A stretch of DNA of 8,064 nt from Campylobacter concisus (lineage in GTDB: Bacteria; Campylobacterota; Campylobacteria; Campylobacterales; Campylobacteraceae), in the NCBI GenBank assembly GCA_018375265.1, contig JAHADO010000052.1, positions 1 to 8,064 of the forward strand. Direction: 5' to 3'. Shown here piece by piece: positions 1 to 6,606 of the stretch (positions within the stretch are counted from its first letter, which is position 1; each line of letters begins with the position of its first letter). The notes under the pieces are model-generated. The model was not told the DNA's origin. It saw only the letters and a program-made list of their open reading frames with translations, and searched no databases. The position numbers and the translations under genes were made by a program.

Positions 1-229
1 TATGGCTGGATCAGTGCTTATGAGAAAAGTCTTTAAAACTCTAAAAAAACAGGTCAGCTACGATGAGTATGGCGGTGCTCCGCTTCTTGGCGTAAATGGC
101 TGCGTCATCATAAGCCACGGCAAAAGCAACTCAAAAGCTATAAAAAATGCAATCTTTCAAGCAATTAAATTTGCTAACTCGAATATAAATAAAGTTATAG
201 AAGAAGAACTTTCACACTTTGCAAGGTAA
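1..229 (+). CDS. plsX: Phosphate acyltransferase PlsX, C-terminal fragment (5' end outside the window)
   Basis: This is the last 75 or so residues of PlsX, the soluble or peripheral enzyme that converts acyl-ACP and phosphate to acyl-phosphate, the acyl donor for PlsY. The frame is open from the left edge, and the Met at base 2 is internal: PlsX proteins are usually about 330 residues. The recognisable family signature is the C-terminal block [20 protein letters not shown] followed by an alanine/lysine-rich helix. The stop TAA lies 3 bases before fabH, the usual plsX-fabH operon arrangement, and the fabH ribosome site AAGG (223-226) lies inside the end of plsX. Nothing suggests the gene is broken; it is cut only by the window edge. 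Family assignment is by pattern recognition of the conserved C-terminus. Confidence 0.9.
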   Translation, partial: MAGSVLMRKVFKTLKKQVSYDEYGGAPLLGVNGCVIISHGKSNSKAIKNAIFQAIKFANSNINKVIEEELSHFAR

Positions 230-232
230 AAT

Positions 233-1237
233 ATGCCAAAAGCTTCATTGATCTCCATTGCGTCATATGTCCCAGAAAAAATTTTAACAAATTTTGATTT
301 TGAAAAAATGGTCGACACGAGCGATGAGTGGATAGTGAAGCGAACTGGTATAGAGCAAAGACACATCGCAACGACTGAGATAACAAGCGATCTTGGCACA
401 AAAGCTGCCGAGCTAGCTATAAAGCGCTCAGGGCTTGAAAAGTCACAAATCGACGCGGTAATCTGCGCTACGATATCTCCAGATCATCTTTGCATGCCTT
501 CAACTGCATGCAAGATAGCTTCAAATTTAGGATTAAATTTTGGCATTACAGCTTTTGATATAAGTGCGGCATGCACAGGATTTATCTATCTCTTAGAGAT
601 TGCAAATTCTCTTATCATAAGCGGTGCTAAGAAAAATGTTTTGATCATAGGAGCTGAAAAACTAAGCTCGATAATCGACTACACAGATAGAAGCACATGC
701 ATACTTTTTGGTGACGGAGCAGGAGCAGCAGTGATAAGCGCTAGCGAAGAAAACGAGATCATCGACATCCACACTGCAAGCGATGGCAGACAGGCTGAGC
801 TTTTGATAACTCCAGGATGTGGTAGTGCATTTCCAGCTAGCGATGAGACGCTAAAAAATAGACTAAATTTCATCCACATGAGTGGAAATGAGGTCTTTAA
901 AATAGCTGTTCAAACGCTTAGCAAAAGCGTGATAGAAATTTTACATGCAAACAAAATGCAAAGCAAAGATATCGACTTTTTCATACCTCATCAAGCAAAT
1001 ATCAGGATAATAGACGCCGTAAAAAATAGACTAAACTTCACTGACGAGCAGTGCGTTTTGACGGTTGCAAAATATGGTAACACAAGCTCTGCTTCGATCC
1101 CAATGGCAATGAATGATGCTTACGAGGATGGACGCATCAAAAATGGTTCAGTTTTGCTTCTTGATGCATTTGGTGGTGGCTTTACTTGGGGTTCGGCGAT
1201 ACTAAAATTTGGCGGAAAAAATTTTAGCGATCTGTAA
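233..1237 (+). CDS. fabH: Beta-ketoacyl-ACP synthase III (FabH)
   Basis: FabH catalyses the first condensation of type II fatty-acid synthesis, joining acetyl-CoA to malonyl-ACP in the cytoplasm. The 334-residue length is close to the usual size (about 317-335). The thiolase-fold triad is present: Cys114 in SAACTGF, His253 in PHQANIR and Asn283 in YGNTSSAS. Other family marks are [10 protein letters not shown] near residues 31-40, the FGDGAGA loop near 159-165, and the C-terminal glycine-rich [12 protein letters not shown] block. The ATG start is supported by AAGG at 223-226, 6 bases upstream. The gene follows plsX after 3 bases and is surely cotranscribed with it, coupling fatty-acid initiation to phospholipid synthesis. 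No downstream gene is attached; a 197-base A+T-rich gap follows. Confidence 0.96.
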   Translation: MPKASLISIASYVPEKILTNFDFEKMVDTSDEWIVKRTGIEQRHIATTEITSDLGTKAAELAIKRSGLEKSQIDAVICATISPDHLCMPSTACKIASNLGLNFGITAFDISAACTGFIYLLEIANSLIISGAKKNVLIIGAEKLSSIIDYTDRSTCILFGDGAGAAVISASEENEIIDIHTASDGRQAELLITPGCGSAFPASDETLKNRLNFIHMSGNEVFKIAVQTLSKSVIEILHANKMQSKDIDFFIPHQANIRIIDAVKNRLNFTDEQCVLTVAKYGNTSSASIPMAMNDAYEDGRIKNGSVLLLDAFGGGFTWGSAILKFGGKNFSDL

Positions 1238-1295
1238 TTAACCGCTTCTGCACCCAAAACTCTAAATTTAATAAAATTTCTACAACATCTTCTAT

Positions 1296-1311
1296 AAATT
1301 TTTAAAAATTT
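1296..1311. repeat. 16-bp perfect A/T-only palindrome in the fabH-ahpC gap
   Basis: The sequence AAATTTTTAAAAATTT equals its own reverse complement. It lies 59 bases after fabH and about 80 bases before the putative ahpC -10 box. It could be a weak transcription end for fabH, an operator, or a chance product of A/T-only sequence. No G+C stem accompanies it, so a terminator role is doubtful. The surrounding gap (1238-1434) contains no visible gene; besides this palindrome it holds TAGATCTA (1358-1365) and the ahpC promoter. Confidence 0.4.
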
Positions 1312-1370
1312 CCATTCATTTTCAAATGCATATTAAAATTACACTGTTTTAAATTTCTAGATCTATTTAA

Positions 1371-1398
1371 TTAGAATTTAAATTTTTATGGATATAAT
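1371..1398 (+). promoter_or_regulatory. Putative sigma-70 promoter of ahpC
   Basis: A perfect TATAAT lies at 1393-1398, 36 bases upstream of the ahpC start codon, so transcription would begin near 1404-1406. A poor -35-like TTAGAA sits at 1371-1376, with a 16-base spacer. The region upstream is T-rich, as in Campylobacter promoters, which generally lack a strong -35 element. The ribosome site AAGGAGA at 1424-1430 is close to ideal and suits a highly expressed gene. Confidence 0.75.
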
Positions 1399-1407
1399 TT
1401 CGCAATC

Positions 1408-1420
1408 AATAAAATTTATT
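1408..1420. promoter_or_regulatory. Candidate operator: 6-1-6 inverted repeat at the ahpC transcription start
   Basis: AATAAAATTTATT is a perfect inverted repeat, AATAAA-A-TTTATT, placed about 10 bases after the -10 box, across or just after the expected transcription start. Fur-family PerR boxes are A/T-rich inverted repeats with one central base (7-1-7 in Bacillus), and campylobacter ahpC is known to be under PerR control. The position would suit a repressor. A/T-only repeats are common by chance in such DNA, so the call is tentative. Confidence 0.35.
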
Positions 1421-1434
1421 ATTAAGGAGAAAAA

Positions 1435-2034
1435 ATGTTAGTAACAAAAAAAGCACCTGACTTTACAGCTGCAGCAGTTTTAGGAAACAATCAAATCGTA
1501 AATGATTTCAACCTTTACAAAAACATAGGCGAAAAGGGTGCTGTTGTGTTCTTCTACCCAATGGACTTTACATTTGTTTGCCCAAGCGAGATCATCGCGT
1601 TTGATAAAAGATACGACGAGTTCAAGTCACGCGGTATCGAAGTTATCGCAGTTTCTTGCGACAACCAGTTCTCACACTTTGCATGGAAAGAAACTCCAGT
1701 AAACAAAGGCGGTATCGGCAAAGTTCGCTTCCCAATCGTAGCTGACATGACAAAATCAATCGCTCGTGGCTTTGACGTACTTCTAGAAGATGCTGGCGTA
1801 GCACTTCGCGGTTCATTCCTACTTGACAAAGATGGCACAGTTCGCCACGCAGTTATAAATGACCTACCACTTGGTAGAAACATCGACGAGATGATCAGAA
1901 TGGTAGATACTATGCTATTTACAAATGAGCACGGCGAAGTTTGCCCAGCTGGCTGGCACAAAGGTGATTCTGGTATGAAACCAAGCACTGAAGGTGTTGC
2001 TGACTACCTTTCACATAACGAAAGCAAACTATAA
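1435..2034 (+). CDS. ahpC: Typical 2-Cys peroxiredoxin, alkyl hydroperoxide reductase AhpC
   Basis: A thiol peroxidase that reduces hydrogen peroxide, organic hydroperoxides and possibly peroxynitrite in the cytoplasm, recycled by a thioredoxin-type donor in epsilonproteobacteria. No ahpF is present here. The peroxidatic Cys49 lies in DFTFVCPSE and the resolving Cys170 in EVCPAGW, with the conserved Arg126 in ALRGSFLL; the GGIG element is at 92-95. The 199-residue length fits the family, and the sequence closely resembles the C. jejuni and H. pylori proteins. An extra Cys75 lies in VSCDNQ, a position that varies among relatives. The gene is monocistronic by layout: its own promoter and strong ribosome site upstream, a hairpin just after the stop. 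Its codon choice looks more G/C-ending than its neighbours, consistent with high expression. Regulation by PerR and/or CosR is plausible from relatives but not shown here. Confidence 0.97.
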   Translation: MLVTKKAPDFTAAAVLGNNQIVNDFNLYKNIGEKGAVVFFYPMDFTFVCPSEIIAFDKRYDEFKSRGIEVIAVSCDNQFSHFAWKETPVNKGGIGKVRFPIVADMTKSIARGFDVLLEDAGVALRGSFLLDKDGTVRHAVINDLPLGRNIDEMIRMVDTMLFTNEHGEVCPAGWHKGDSGMKPSTEGVADYLSHNESKL

Positions 2035-2040
2035 TTATTC

Positions 2041-2070
2041 AAATTTCTAGGCAGCTTTGCCTAGAAATTT
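2041..2070 (+). terminator. Hairpin after ahpC, likely transcription terminator
   Basis: A perfect 13-bp stem (2041-2053 with 2058-2070) closes a GCTT tetraloop, starting 6 bases after the ahpC stop. The core CTAGGCA/TGCCTAG is G+C-containing, flanked by AAATTT arms. A run of U after the stem is missing; the DNA goes on as CCTCTCT, so it is not a textbook terminator. It may end transcription or protect the 3' end of the abundant ahpC mRNA. Confidence 0.65.
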
Positions 2071-2101
2071 CCTCTCTACACAAATTTAAATATTTTTTTA
2101 A

Positions 2102-2119
2102 TATAACTTTATATATGAT
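2102..2119 (+). promoter_or_regulatory. Putative promoter of the PilZ-ATPase unit
   Basis: Two -10-like boxes, TATAAC (2102-2107) and TATGAT (2114-2119), follow a T-run at 2092-2098 in the 122-base gap after ahpC. The second would place the start of transcription near 2126, about 30 bases before the start codon. A GGAG ribosome site is at 2148-2151. Which box is used cannot be decided by eye, and no -35 element is clear. Confidence 0.45.
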
Positions 2120-2156
2120 AGCGATGTTTTAATAAATAACCTTTTTTGGAGACCCC

Positions 2157-3239
2157 ATGGAGTTTAAGGGCAGGCAAGAACTTGTCGAAAATTGCGAGGA
2201 TTGCATACTTGGTTTAAGAGCTAAATTTATAGATGAGGGTATCAAATTTTGCAGACAACTGACCCTTGTAGTGCCACACGAGCAGATGAAAATTTGCCTT
2301 GAAAGCATCTTTGACGCGCTACTCATCCAAAAGCCAAATGCCACACAAATTCGCGACGACTTAAACAGCCTAATACCAAAACTAAACGCAAAAGATGAGC
2401 TAGTAAATTTCTTGCTCTTAAATTTGACACTAAATTTTAGTCATGCTTGCGACGATGCAGTATATGTGGGCTATTTTGTAAATGCCGTTTCAAGGATGAA
2501 AGAAATTTTATATAACACGCAAGATCATCAAGAAACCACGGTAAAAACAATGATCGATACTGGCTCATTTTTTTATGAAGATCCGATCAATACATTTACA
2601 CGCATGAAAAACGCCAAGGTCCGCCCTGAGTTTTTAAATTTATACGACGGACTAAATATAAAATACGAAGCTGAAATTTTAGAGGTTAAAGAAGATAGCG
2701 TCGTTTTTCGCGTAGATATGATGCAAATTTTAGCCATGAAGCAAGATGGCAAGGGTTTTATCCTGCCAAACAGCTTCTTTTCAAAGCAACTTCGCGCCGA
2801 CATCATCGACTACAATATCGCCGATAAAAGCGTCACCCTTTCAAATTTCTCACGCACAGCGACCATGCATGCAAACAAGAGAAAATTCCAGCGCGTCTTG
2901 CCAAACCGCTTTACCAAAATTTCTCTAAAAGGAGAGCAAGGCGAGCTTGTTGGTAGCCTTTATGACATCTCAGAGGGCGGCATGAGCATATTAAGCTCAC
3001 AAGCTACAAATTTTAAAGACGGCGAAGAGTTAGAGGCAAATTTTGACATCATGCTCTCACCAGATGAAGTAAAAAATGTCTCTTTAAAGCTAAAGCTAGT
3101 CACAGAGCTAGCATACAAGGGCTACATCAGATACTGCATGCAGCTAGTTAATGATGACAAAACGATAAAAGACTTCACGCAAAAGCGCGTCAAAGAGACA
3201 CTTGACGAGCTTCGCTCACGCATAAATTTATACGAATAA
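2157..3239 (+). CDS. PilZ-domain (c-di-GMP-binding) protein with uncharacterised N-terminal half
   Basis: A probable cyclic-di-GMP effector, 360 residues, with no signal peptide or membrane segment, so cytoplasmic. The C-terminal PilZ domain (about 240-345) has both ligand motifs: RxxxR as R242-KFQ-R246 and D/NxSxxG as D270-ISEGG-275. Residues about 166-235 form a beta-rich block ending just before RxxxR, resembling the N-terminal barrel of YcgR-like proteins. Residues 1-165 look alpha-helical, contain a C13-x-x-C16 pair and three further cysteines (C32, C47, C98), and match nothing I recognise. The ATG start is supported by GGAG at 2148-2151. The gene ends 8 bases before a HerA-like ATPase whose ribosome site overlaps its stop, so the two are probably translated together. 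Binding of c-di-GMP is well supported by motifs; the output (flagellar, secretion, surface) is unknown. Confidence 0.85.
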   Translation: MEFKGRQELVENCEDCILGLRAKFIDEGIKFCRQLTLVVPHEQMKICLESIFDALLIQKPNATQIRDDLNSLIPKLNAKDELVNFLLLNLTLNFSHACDDAVYVGYFVNAVSRMKEILYNTQDHQETTVKTMIDTGSFFYEDPINTFTRMKNAKVRPEFLNLYDGLNIKYEAEILEVKEDSVVFRVDMMQILAMKQDGKGFILPNSFFSKQLRADIIDYNIADKSVTLSNFSRTATMHANKRKFQRVLPNRFTKISLKGEQGELVGSLYDISEGGMSILSSQATNFKDGEELEANFDIMLSPDEVKNVSLKLKLVTELAYKGYIRYCMQLVNDDKTIKDFTQKRVKETLDELRSRINLYE

Positions 3240-3247
3240 GGCAATTA

Positions 3248-5536
3248 GTGAAAACCATACAAGAAAATTTAAAACTTTTTTACATCGGACTAAAAGATAA
3301 AGAGCCATTTTTTTATAAAAACAAGGACCTAACCACTCACGCAGCCATTATTGGTATGACAGGTAGTGGCAAAACAGGCCTTGGTATCACGCTTTTAGAA
3401 GAGGCCTGCATAGACAACATCCCCTCTATCATCATCGACCCAAAGGGCGATATCACAAATTTAGCCCTCACCTTTCCGCAGATGAGAGCGGAGGATTTTT
3501 TACCTTATGTCGATGAAGCAGAAGCGGCAAATAAAGGTCAAAGCGTAGAGGAATTTGCCGCCGCTCAGGCCGAGCTTTGGAGAAACGGCATAGAGTCGAG
3601 CTTTCAAGACCTTGAGCGAGTAAAAATTTTAAAAGATAGCGCTAGCTTTAATATCTACACACCAAAAAGCTCAGCTGGCATAGGTGTGGCGCTACTTAGC
3701 GACTTTGCCTGCCCAAATATTAGTGACGATGAAATTTTTAGCAACTATATAAATTCGCTCGCAGCGTCGGTGCTATCGCTTATTGGCATGAGTTCTGAGG
3801 ATATGAGCTCAAAAGAGCAGCTGCTTATCTCCACTATATTTGAGACTAAATTTAAGGAGCAAAAAGACATCAGCATCGAAGAGCTTATCAATTTCATAGC
3901 AAATCCGCCGTTTAAAAAGATAGGCGTTTTTGACGTGGATACCTTCTATCCAAGCAGTGAGCGTCTAAAGCTTGCCATGAAGATAAACGCACTCATCGCA
4001 AGCCCAAGCTTTAAGGGCTGGACGCAGGGCGTTAGACTTGAAATTTCAAAGATGCTTTTTGATGAAAATGGCAAAGCAAAGTGCAATATCTTTACGATCT
4101 CGCACCTAAATGACGCTGAGAGGATGTTTTTTGTCACCCTTTTACTAAACGAGATCATCGCGTGGATGCGCGGTACAGAGGGCACTAGCTCACTTAGAGC
4201 GATCCTATATATGGATGAAATTTTTGGCTTTTTTCCGCCAAACGCAAATCCGCCGTCAAAAACGCCTATGCTCACACTCTTAAAACAAGCCCGTGCATTT
4301 GGTTTAGGCTGCGTATTAAGCACGCAAAACCCAGTCGATCTTGACTACAAAGGCCTTAGCAACATCGGCACTTGGTTCATCGGCCGCCTCCAAACAGCGC
4401 AGGATAAAGCCCGCGTGATCGACGGCCTAAGCGGCATCGCTGGCTCAAGCTTAGACAAAGCCTCACTTGAAAATCTCATATCAAATTTAGCCAAGAGAAA
4501 TTTCTTACTCAAAAATATAAATGAGGACGGCTTAAACGTCATCTCCACGCGCTGGGCACTTAGCTATCTAAAAGGCCCGCTAAGCCGTGAGCAAATTTCA
4601 AATTTGATGAAAGATAAAAAAGAAAATTTAAGCAGTCAAAGTGTAGATAAAAGTGAGATGAAATTTAGCGCAAAACCTATCATCTCAAGTGCGATCACGC
4701 AGCTTTATGCTAACTCAAAAAGCCTCACACCAAATTTACTAGCAAACGCAAAAGTGAGAATTTATGATGCCAAAAAAGGAATAGACAGCGTTTGTGAGGT
4801 AAGCTATCTTTACGAGCTTAGTGAAAATGACAAAGAGCCAAACTGGAGCGAGGCTAGCGAAGGCATGCACGTTGATGCGAGCGAAAATGAACCAAGCGGT
4901 GCAAGCTTTGCTGCTGTGCCAAATTTCATAACGAGCGCTAAAAATTTTGACGCTTTAGAAAAAGAATTTAAAGAGTTTTTATATAGAAATTTCAAATTTA
5001 ACACCTTTGAGGCGATGGGAATTTACTCAAAAGAAAACGAGTCAAAAGAGGAGTTTTTCATAAGGCTTCAGGATAAGTGCAATGAAATTTTAGAGGAGCA
5101 AACCGCAAAACTCACGGCTAAATTTGAAAAAGAGCAAAAGAGCTTGCAAGATAAGCTAAACAAAGCCCTTGCTAAGCTTGATAAAGAGCAAAAAGATATG
5201 ACAGCAAGCAGCCTTGACGCAGCTATAAACATAGGGGCAAGTATATTTGGAGCGATATTTGGCAACAAGCTCTTATCTCGCCAAAACGCCGGCAAGATCG
5301 CATCAAGTGCTAGAAGCGCAAACAAGGTCTTAAAAGAGCGAAGCGACGTCAAGCTTAGCGAGCAAAGCGTAAATGATATAAGCTTAGCCATAAGCGAGCT
5401 TGAAGAGAAATTTGCACAAGAGTGCGATGCACTAAAAGAGGCAAATGATATTAAAAACATCACGATAAACGAAACGCAAATTTCGCCAAAGAAAAGCGAC
5501 ATCTACGATGAAAAAGTCGTACTTTTGTGGAGATGA
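3248..5536 (+). CDS. HerA/DUF87-like P-loop ATPase with C-terminal coiled coil
   Basis: A 762-residue ATPase of the HerA-FtsK superfamily; its function is not known to me. Walker A is GMTGSGKT at 36-43, followed by the family-typical IIIDPKGDITNL near 61-71, and a Walker B-like strand with D323-E324 in AILYMDEIFGFFP; a polar STQNP near 358-362 may be the sensor. Residues 30-450 form the ATPase core. About 600-655 is a charged, Lys/Glu/Gln-rich coiled coil, followed by a Gly/Ala/Ile segment (SLDAAINIGASIFGAIFGNK, about 655-674) that could contact membrane or pack helices, then another charged helix. The GTG start is forced: the next in-frame Met is Met37, inside Walker A. AAGG at 3238-3241 is well spaced and overlaps the stop of the PilZ gene. 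Relatives are often annotated as ATP-binding or HerA-domain proteins; a DNA-translocase or pump role is inference. Confidence 0.85.
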   Translation: MKTIQENLKLFYIGLKDKEPFFYKNKDLTTHAAIIGMTGSGKTGLGITLLEEACIDNIPSIIIDPKGDITNLALTFPQMRAEDFLPYVDEAEAANKGQSVEEFAAAQAELWRNGIESSFQDLERVKILKDSASFNIYTPKSSAGIGVALLSDFACPNISDDEIFSNYINSLAASVLSLIGMSSEDMSSKEQLLISTIFETKFKEQKDISIEELINFIANPPFKKIGVFDVDTFYPSSERLKLAMKINALIASPSFKGWTQGVRLEISKMLFDENGKAKCNIFTISHLNDAERMFFVTLLLNEIIAWMRGTEGTSSLRAILYMDEIFGFFPPNANPPSKTPMLTLLKQARAFGLGCVLSTQNPVDLDYKGLSNIGTWFIGRLQTAQDKARVIDGLSGIAGSSLDKASLENLISNLAKRNFLLKNINEDGLNVISTRWALSYLKGPLSREQISNLMKDKKENLSSQSVDKSEMKFSAKPIISSAITQLYANSKSLTPNLLANAKVRIYDAKKGIDSVCEVSYLYELSENDKEPNWSEASEGMHVDASENEPSGASFAAVPNFITSAKNFDALEKEFKEFLYRNFKFNTFEAMGIYSKENESKEEFFIRLQDKCNEILEEQTAKLTAKFEKEQKSLQDKLNKALAKLDKEQKDMTASSLDAAINIGASIFGAIFGNKLLSRQNAGKIASSARSANKVLKERSDVKLSEQSVNDISLAISELEEKFAQECDALKEANDIKNITINETQISPKKSDIYDEKVVLLWR

Positions 5537-5560
5537 TTTATAAAAAAATTAGTATTTTTT

Positions 5561-5590
5561 TAATATCATTTCTCTTTAAATTTAAAAGGT
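5561..5590 (+). promoter_or_regulatory. Putative promoter and ribosome site before plsY
   Basis: The 59-base gap between the ATPase gene and plsY has a T-run (5554-5561) followed by TAATAT at 5561-5566, a plausible -10 box, and AAGG at 5586-5589, 6 bases before the ATG. No hairpin terminator separates plsY from the ATPase gene, so read-through is equally possible. Confidence 0.35.
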
Positions 5591-5595
5591 AAAAT

Positions 5596-6207
5596 ATGCA
5601 AAATTTAATACTTTATGCCATTAGCTACCTGCTTGGCAGCATCCCATCTGGGCTCATACTAGCAAAAATTTTTGGACATGTTGATATAAAAAAAGAGGGC
5701 AGTAAAAGCATAGGTGCGACAAATGTTTTAAGGGTTCTAAAGCAAACTAACCCAAAACTCGCCAAAAAACTAGCCATTTTAACCGTAGTTTGTGACGTGT
5801 TAAAGGGCGTTTTGCCACTTATCGTAGCCTCATCTCTTGGAGCTAGCCAAAGCGTGCTTTGGACGATGGCAGTTTTAAGCGTTGTGGGGCATTGTTTTTC
5901 TATATTTTTAGGCTTTCAAGGTGGCAAAGGCGTGGCAACCGGAGCTGGTGTGCTCGCATTTTTCTTACCAGTTGAAATCATCATCGCTCTTGTCGTTTGG
6001 TTTTTGGTTGGTAAATTTTTAAAGATAAGCTCTCTAGCATCACTTTGTGCGCTGATAGCTCTCATCGCATCAAGCTTTATCATCCACCCAGAGCTTGATG
6101 AAATTTACACTCACGCACCGATACTTATCATCGCATTTTTGGTAGTTTATAAACACATACCAAATATCGTTCGCCTGCTTTCAGGCAAGGAGCAAAAAGT
6201 CGTATGA
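5596..6207 (+). CDS. plsY: Acyl-phosphate:glycerol-3-phosphate acyltransferase PlsY
   Basis: An integral inner-membrane enzyme that transfers the acyl group of acyl-phosphate (made by PlsX) to glycerol-3-phosphate, giving lysophosphatidic acid. The 203-residue protein is hydrophobic throughout, with about five to six membrane segments. The three cytoplasmic-loop motifs of the family are visible: GSIPSG at 14-19 with GSKSIGATNVLR at 35-46, the glycine-rich GGKGVATG at 109-116, and the C-terminal HIPNIVRLLSGKE at 187-199, including Asn190 and Glu199. The stop overlaps the folB start by ATGA, so the two are translationally coupled. The plsY-folB-cosR order is, as I recall, also found in C. jejuni. 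Confidence 0.95.
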   Translation: MQNLILYAISYLLGSIPSGLILAKIFGHVDIKKEGSKSIGATNVLRVLKQTNPKLAKKLAILTVVCDVLKGVLPLIVASSLGASQSVLWTMAVLSVVGHCFSIFLGFQGGKGVATGAGVLAFFLPVEIIIALVVWFLVGKFLKISSLASLCALIALIASSFIIHPELDEIYTHAPILIIAFLVVYKHIPNIVRLLSGKEQKVV

Positions 6208-6530
6208 AAAGTGAAATAACAACGATCATTAAAGATTATAAATTTCAAACTGTTATCGGGATGTTTGACTTTGAGCGAGTTGCAAAGCAAGAGGTAAAAG
6301 TAAGCTTAGAATTTCGCTCGACTAGCTTGATTGATTATGTTTTGGTGGCGGATTTTATAAAAGACTTTTACAATGAGATGAAATTTCAAAGCGTAGAAGA
6401 GTCGCTAGAAGCAACCTGCAAAGCGCTAAAAGAGAGGTTTAGCTCGCTTACTAGCTTAGATATGGAGATTTTAAAAACCGAGATTTTACCAAATGCAATT
6501 GTCGGTGCAAAAATCAGCACTGTTTTTTAA
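6204..6530 (+). CDS. folB: Dihydroneopterin aldolase-like protein (FolB)
   Basis: FolB cleaves 7,8-dihydroneopterin to 6-hydroxymethyl-dihydropterin and glycolaldehyde in folate synthesis, working as a cytoplasmic octamer. The 108-residue protein has the family N-terminus VIGMFDFERVAKQ, where Glu24 aligns with catalytic Glu22 of the E. coli enzyme, and a C-terminal strand ending IVGAKISTVF. A candidate for the catalytic lysine is Lys91 in EILKTEIL, though the usual SKP motif is absent. The catalytic tyrosine of the YAD motif appears replaced: the matching stretch reads VLVAD (46-50), with Tyr45 three residues off. Sequence similarity to classical FolB is weak, so assignment leans on length, N-terminus and position after plsY. 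It could be a divergent aldolase or a related tunnelling-fold enzyme. Confidence 0.75.
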   Translation: MKSEITTIIKDYKFQTVIGMFDFERVAKQEVKVSLEFRSTSLIDYVLVADFIKDFYNEMKFQSVEESLEATCKALKERFSSLTSLDMEILKTEILPNAIVGAKISTVF

Positions 6531-6547
6531 AAATTTATTAAAGTATC

Positions 6548-6600
6548 TTGAAATATTTCTTAATTTATGATACAATCGACCATAAATTTTAGTTTAAGGA
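6548..6600 (+). promoter_or_regulatory. Promoter and ribosome site of the cosR-like regulator
   Basis: TTGAAA (6548-6553) and TACAAT (6571-6576) are separated by 17 bases, a good sigma-70 pair for this organism, giving a start near 6583 and a 5' leader of about 24 bases. AAGGA (6596-6600) is the ribosome site, 6 bases before the ATG. TTTAAG at 6593-6598 and an inverted CTTAA at 6559-6563 resemble half-sites I recall for HsrA/CosR-type regulators, hinting at autoregulation; this part is weak. Confidence 0.65.
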
Positions 6601-6606
6601 AAAGAA

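Noticed and set aside
2..4. ATG at base 2 as a real start
   Set aside because: It is an internal Met of PlsX, whose N-terminal part lies outside the window.
1238..1434. Small gene, sRNA or riboswitch in the fabH-ahpC gap
   Set aside because: The sequence is almost entirely A/T with no open frame with a ribosome site and no G+C-stemmed structure; only promoter-type elements and the palindrome are supportable.
1554..1988. 144-codon open frame on the minus strand opposite ahpC
   Set aside because: It is fully antisense to an unmistakable peroxiredoxin gene, its composition is Ser/Pro/Thr-rich as expected of a shadow frame, and no ribosome site precedes it.
2746..2928. 60-codon plus-strand open frame within the PilZ gene
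   Set aside because: It overlaps the beta-barrel and RxxxR region in another frame and lacks a ribosome site.
3946..4323. 125-codon open frame on the minus strand inside the ATPase gene
   Set aside because: It is antisense to the conserved ATPase core including Walker B, and has no recognisable domain; a shadow.
5068..5502. 144-codon minus-strand open frame with hydrophobic Ser/Leu/Phe-rich sequence
   Set aside because: It mirrors the Lys/Glu-rich coiled coil of the ATPase, which gives Phe/Leu/Ser-rich antisense translations; the apparent membrane character is an artefact.
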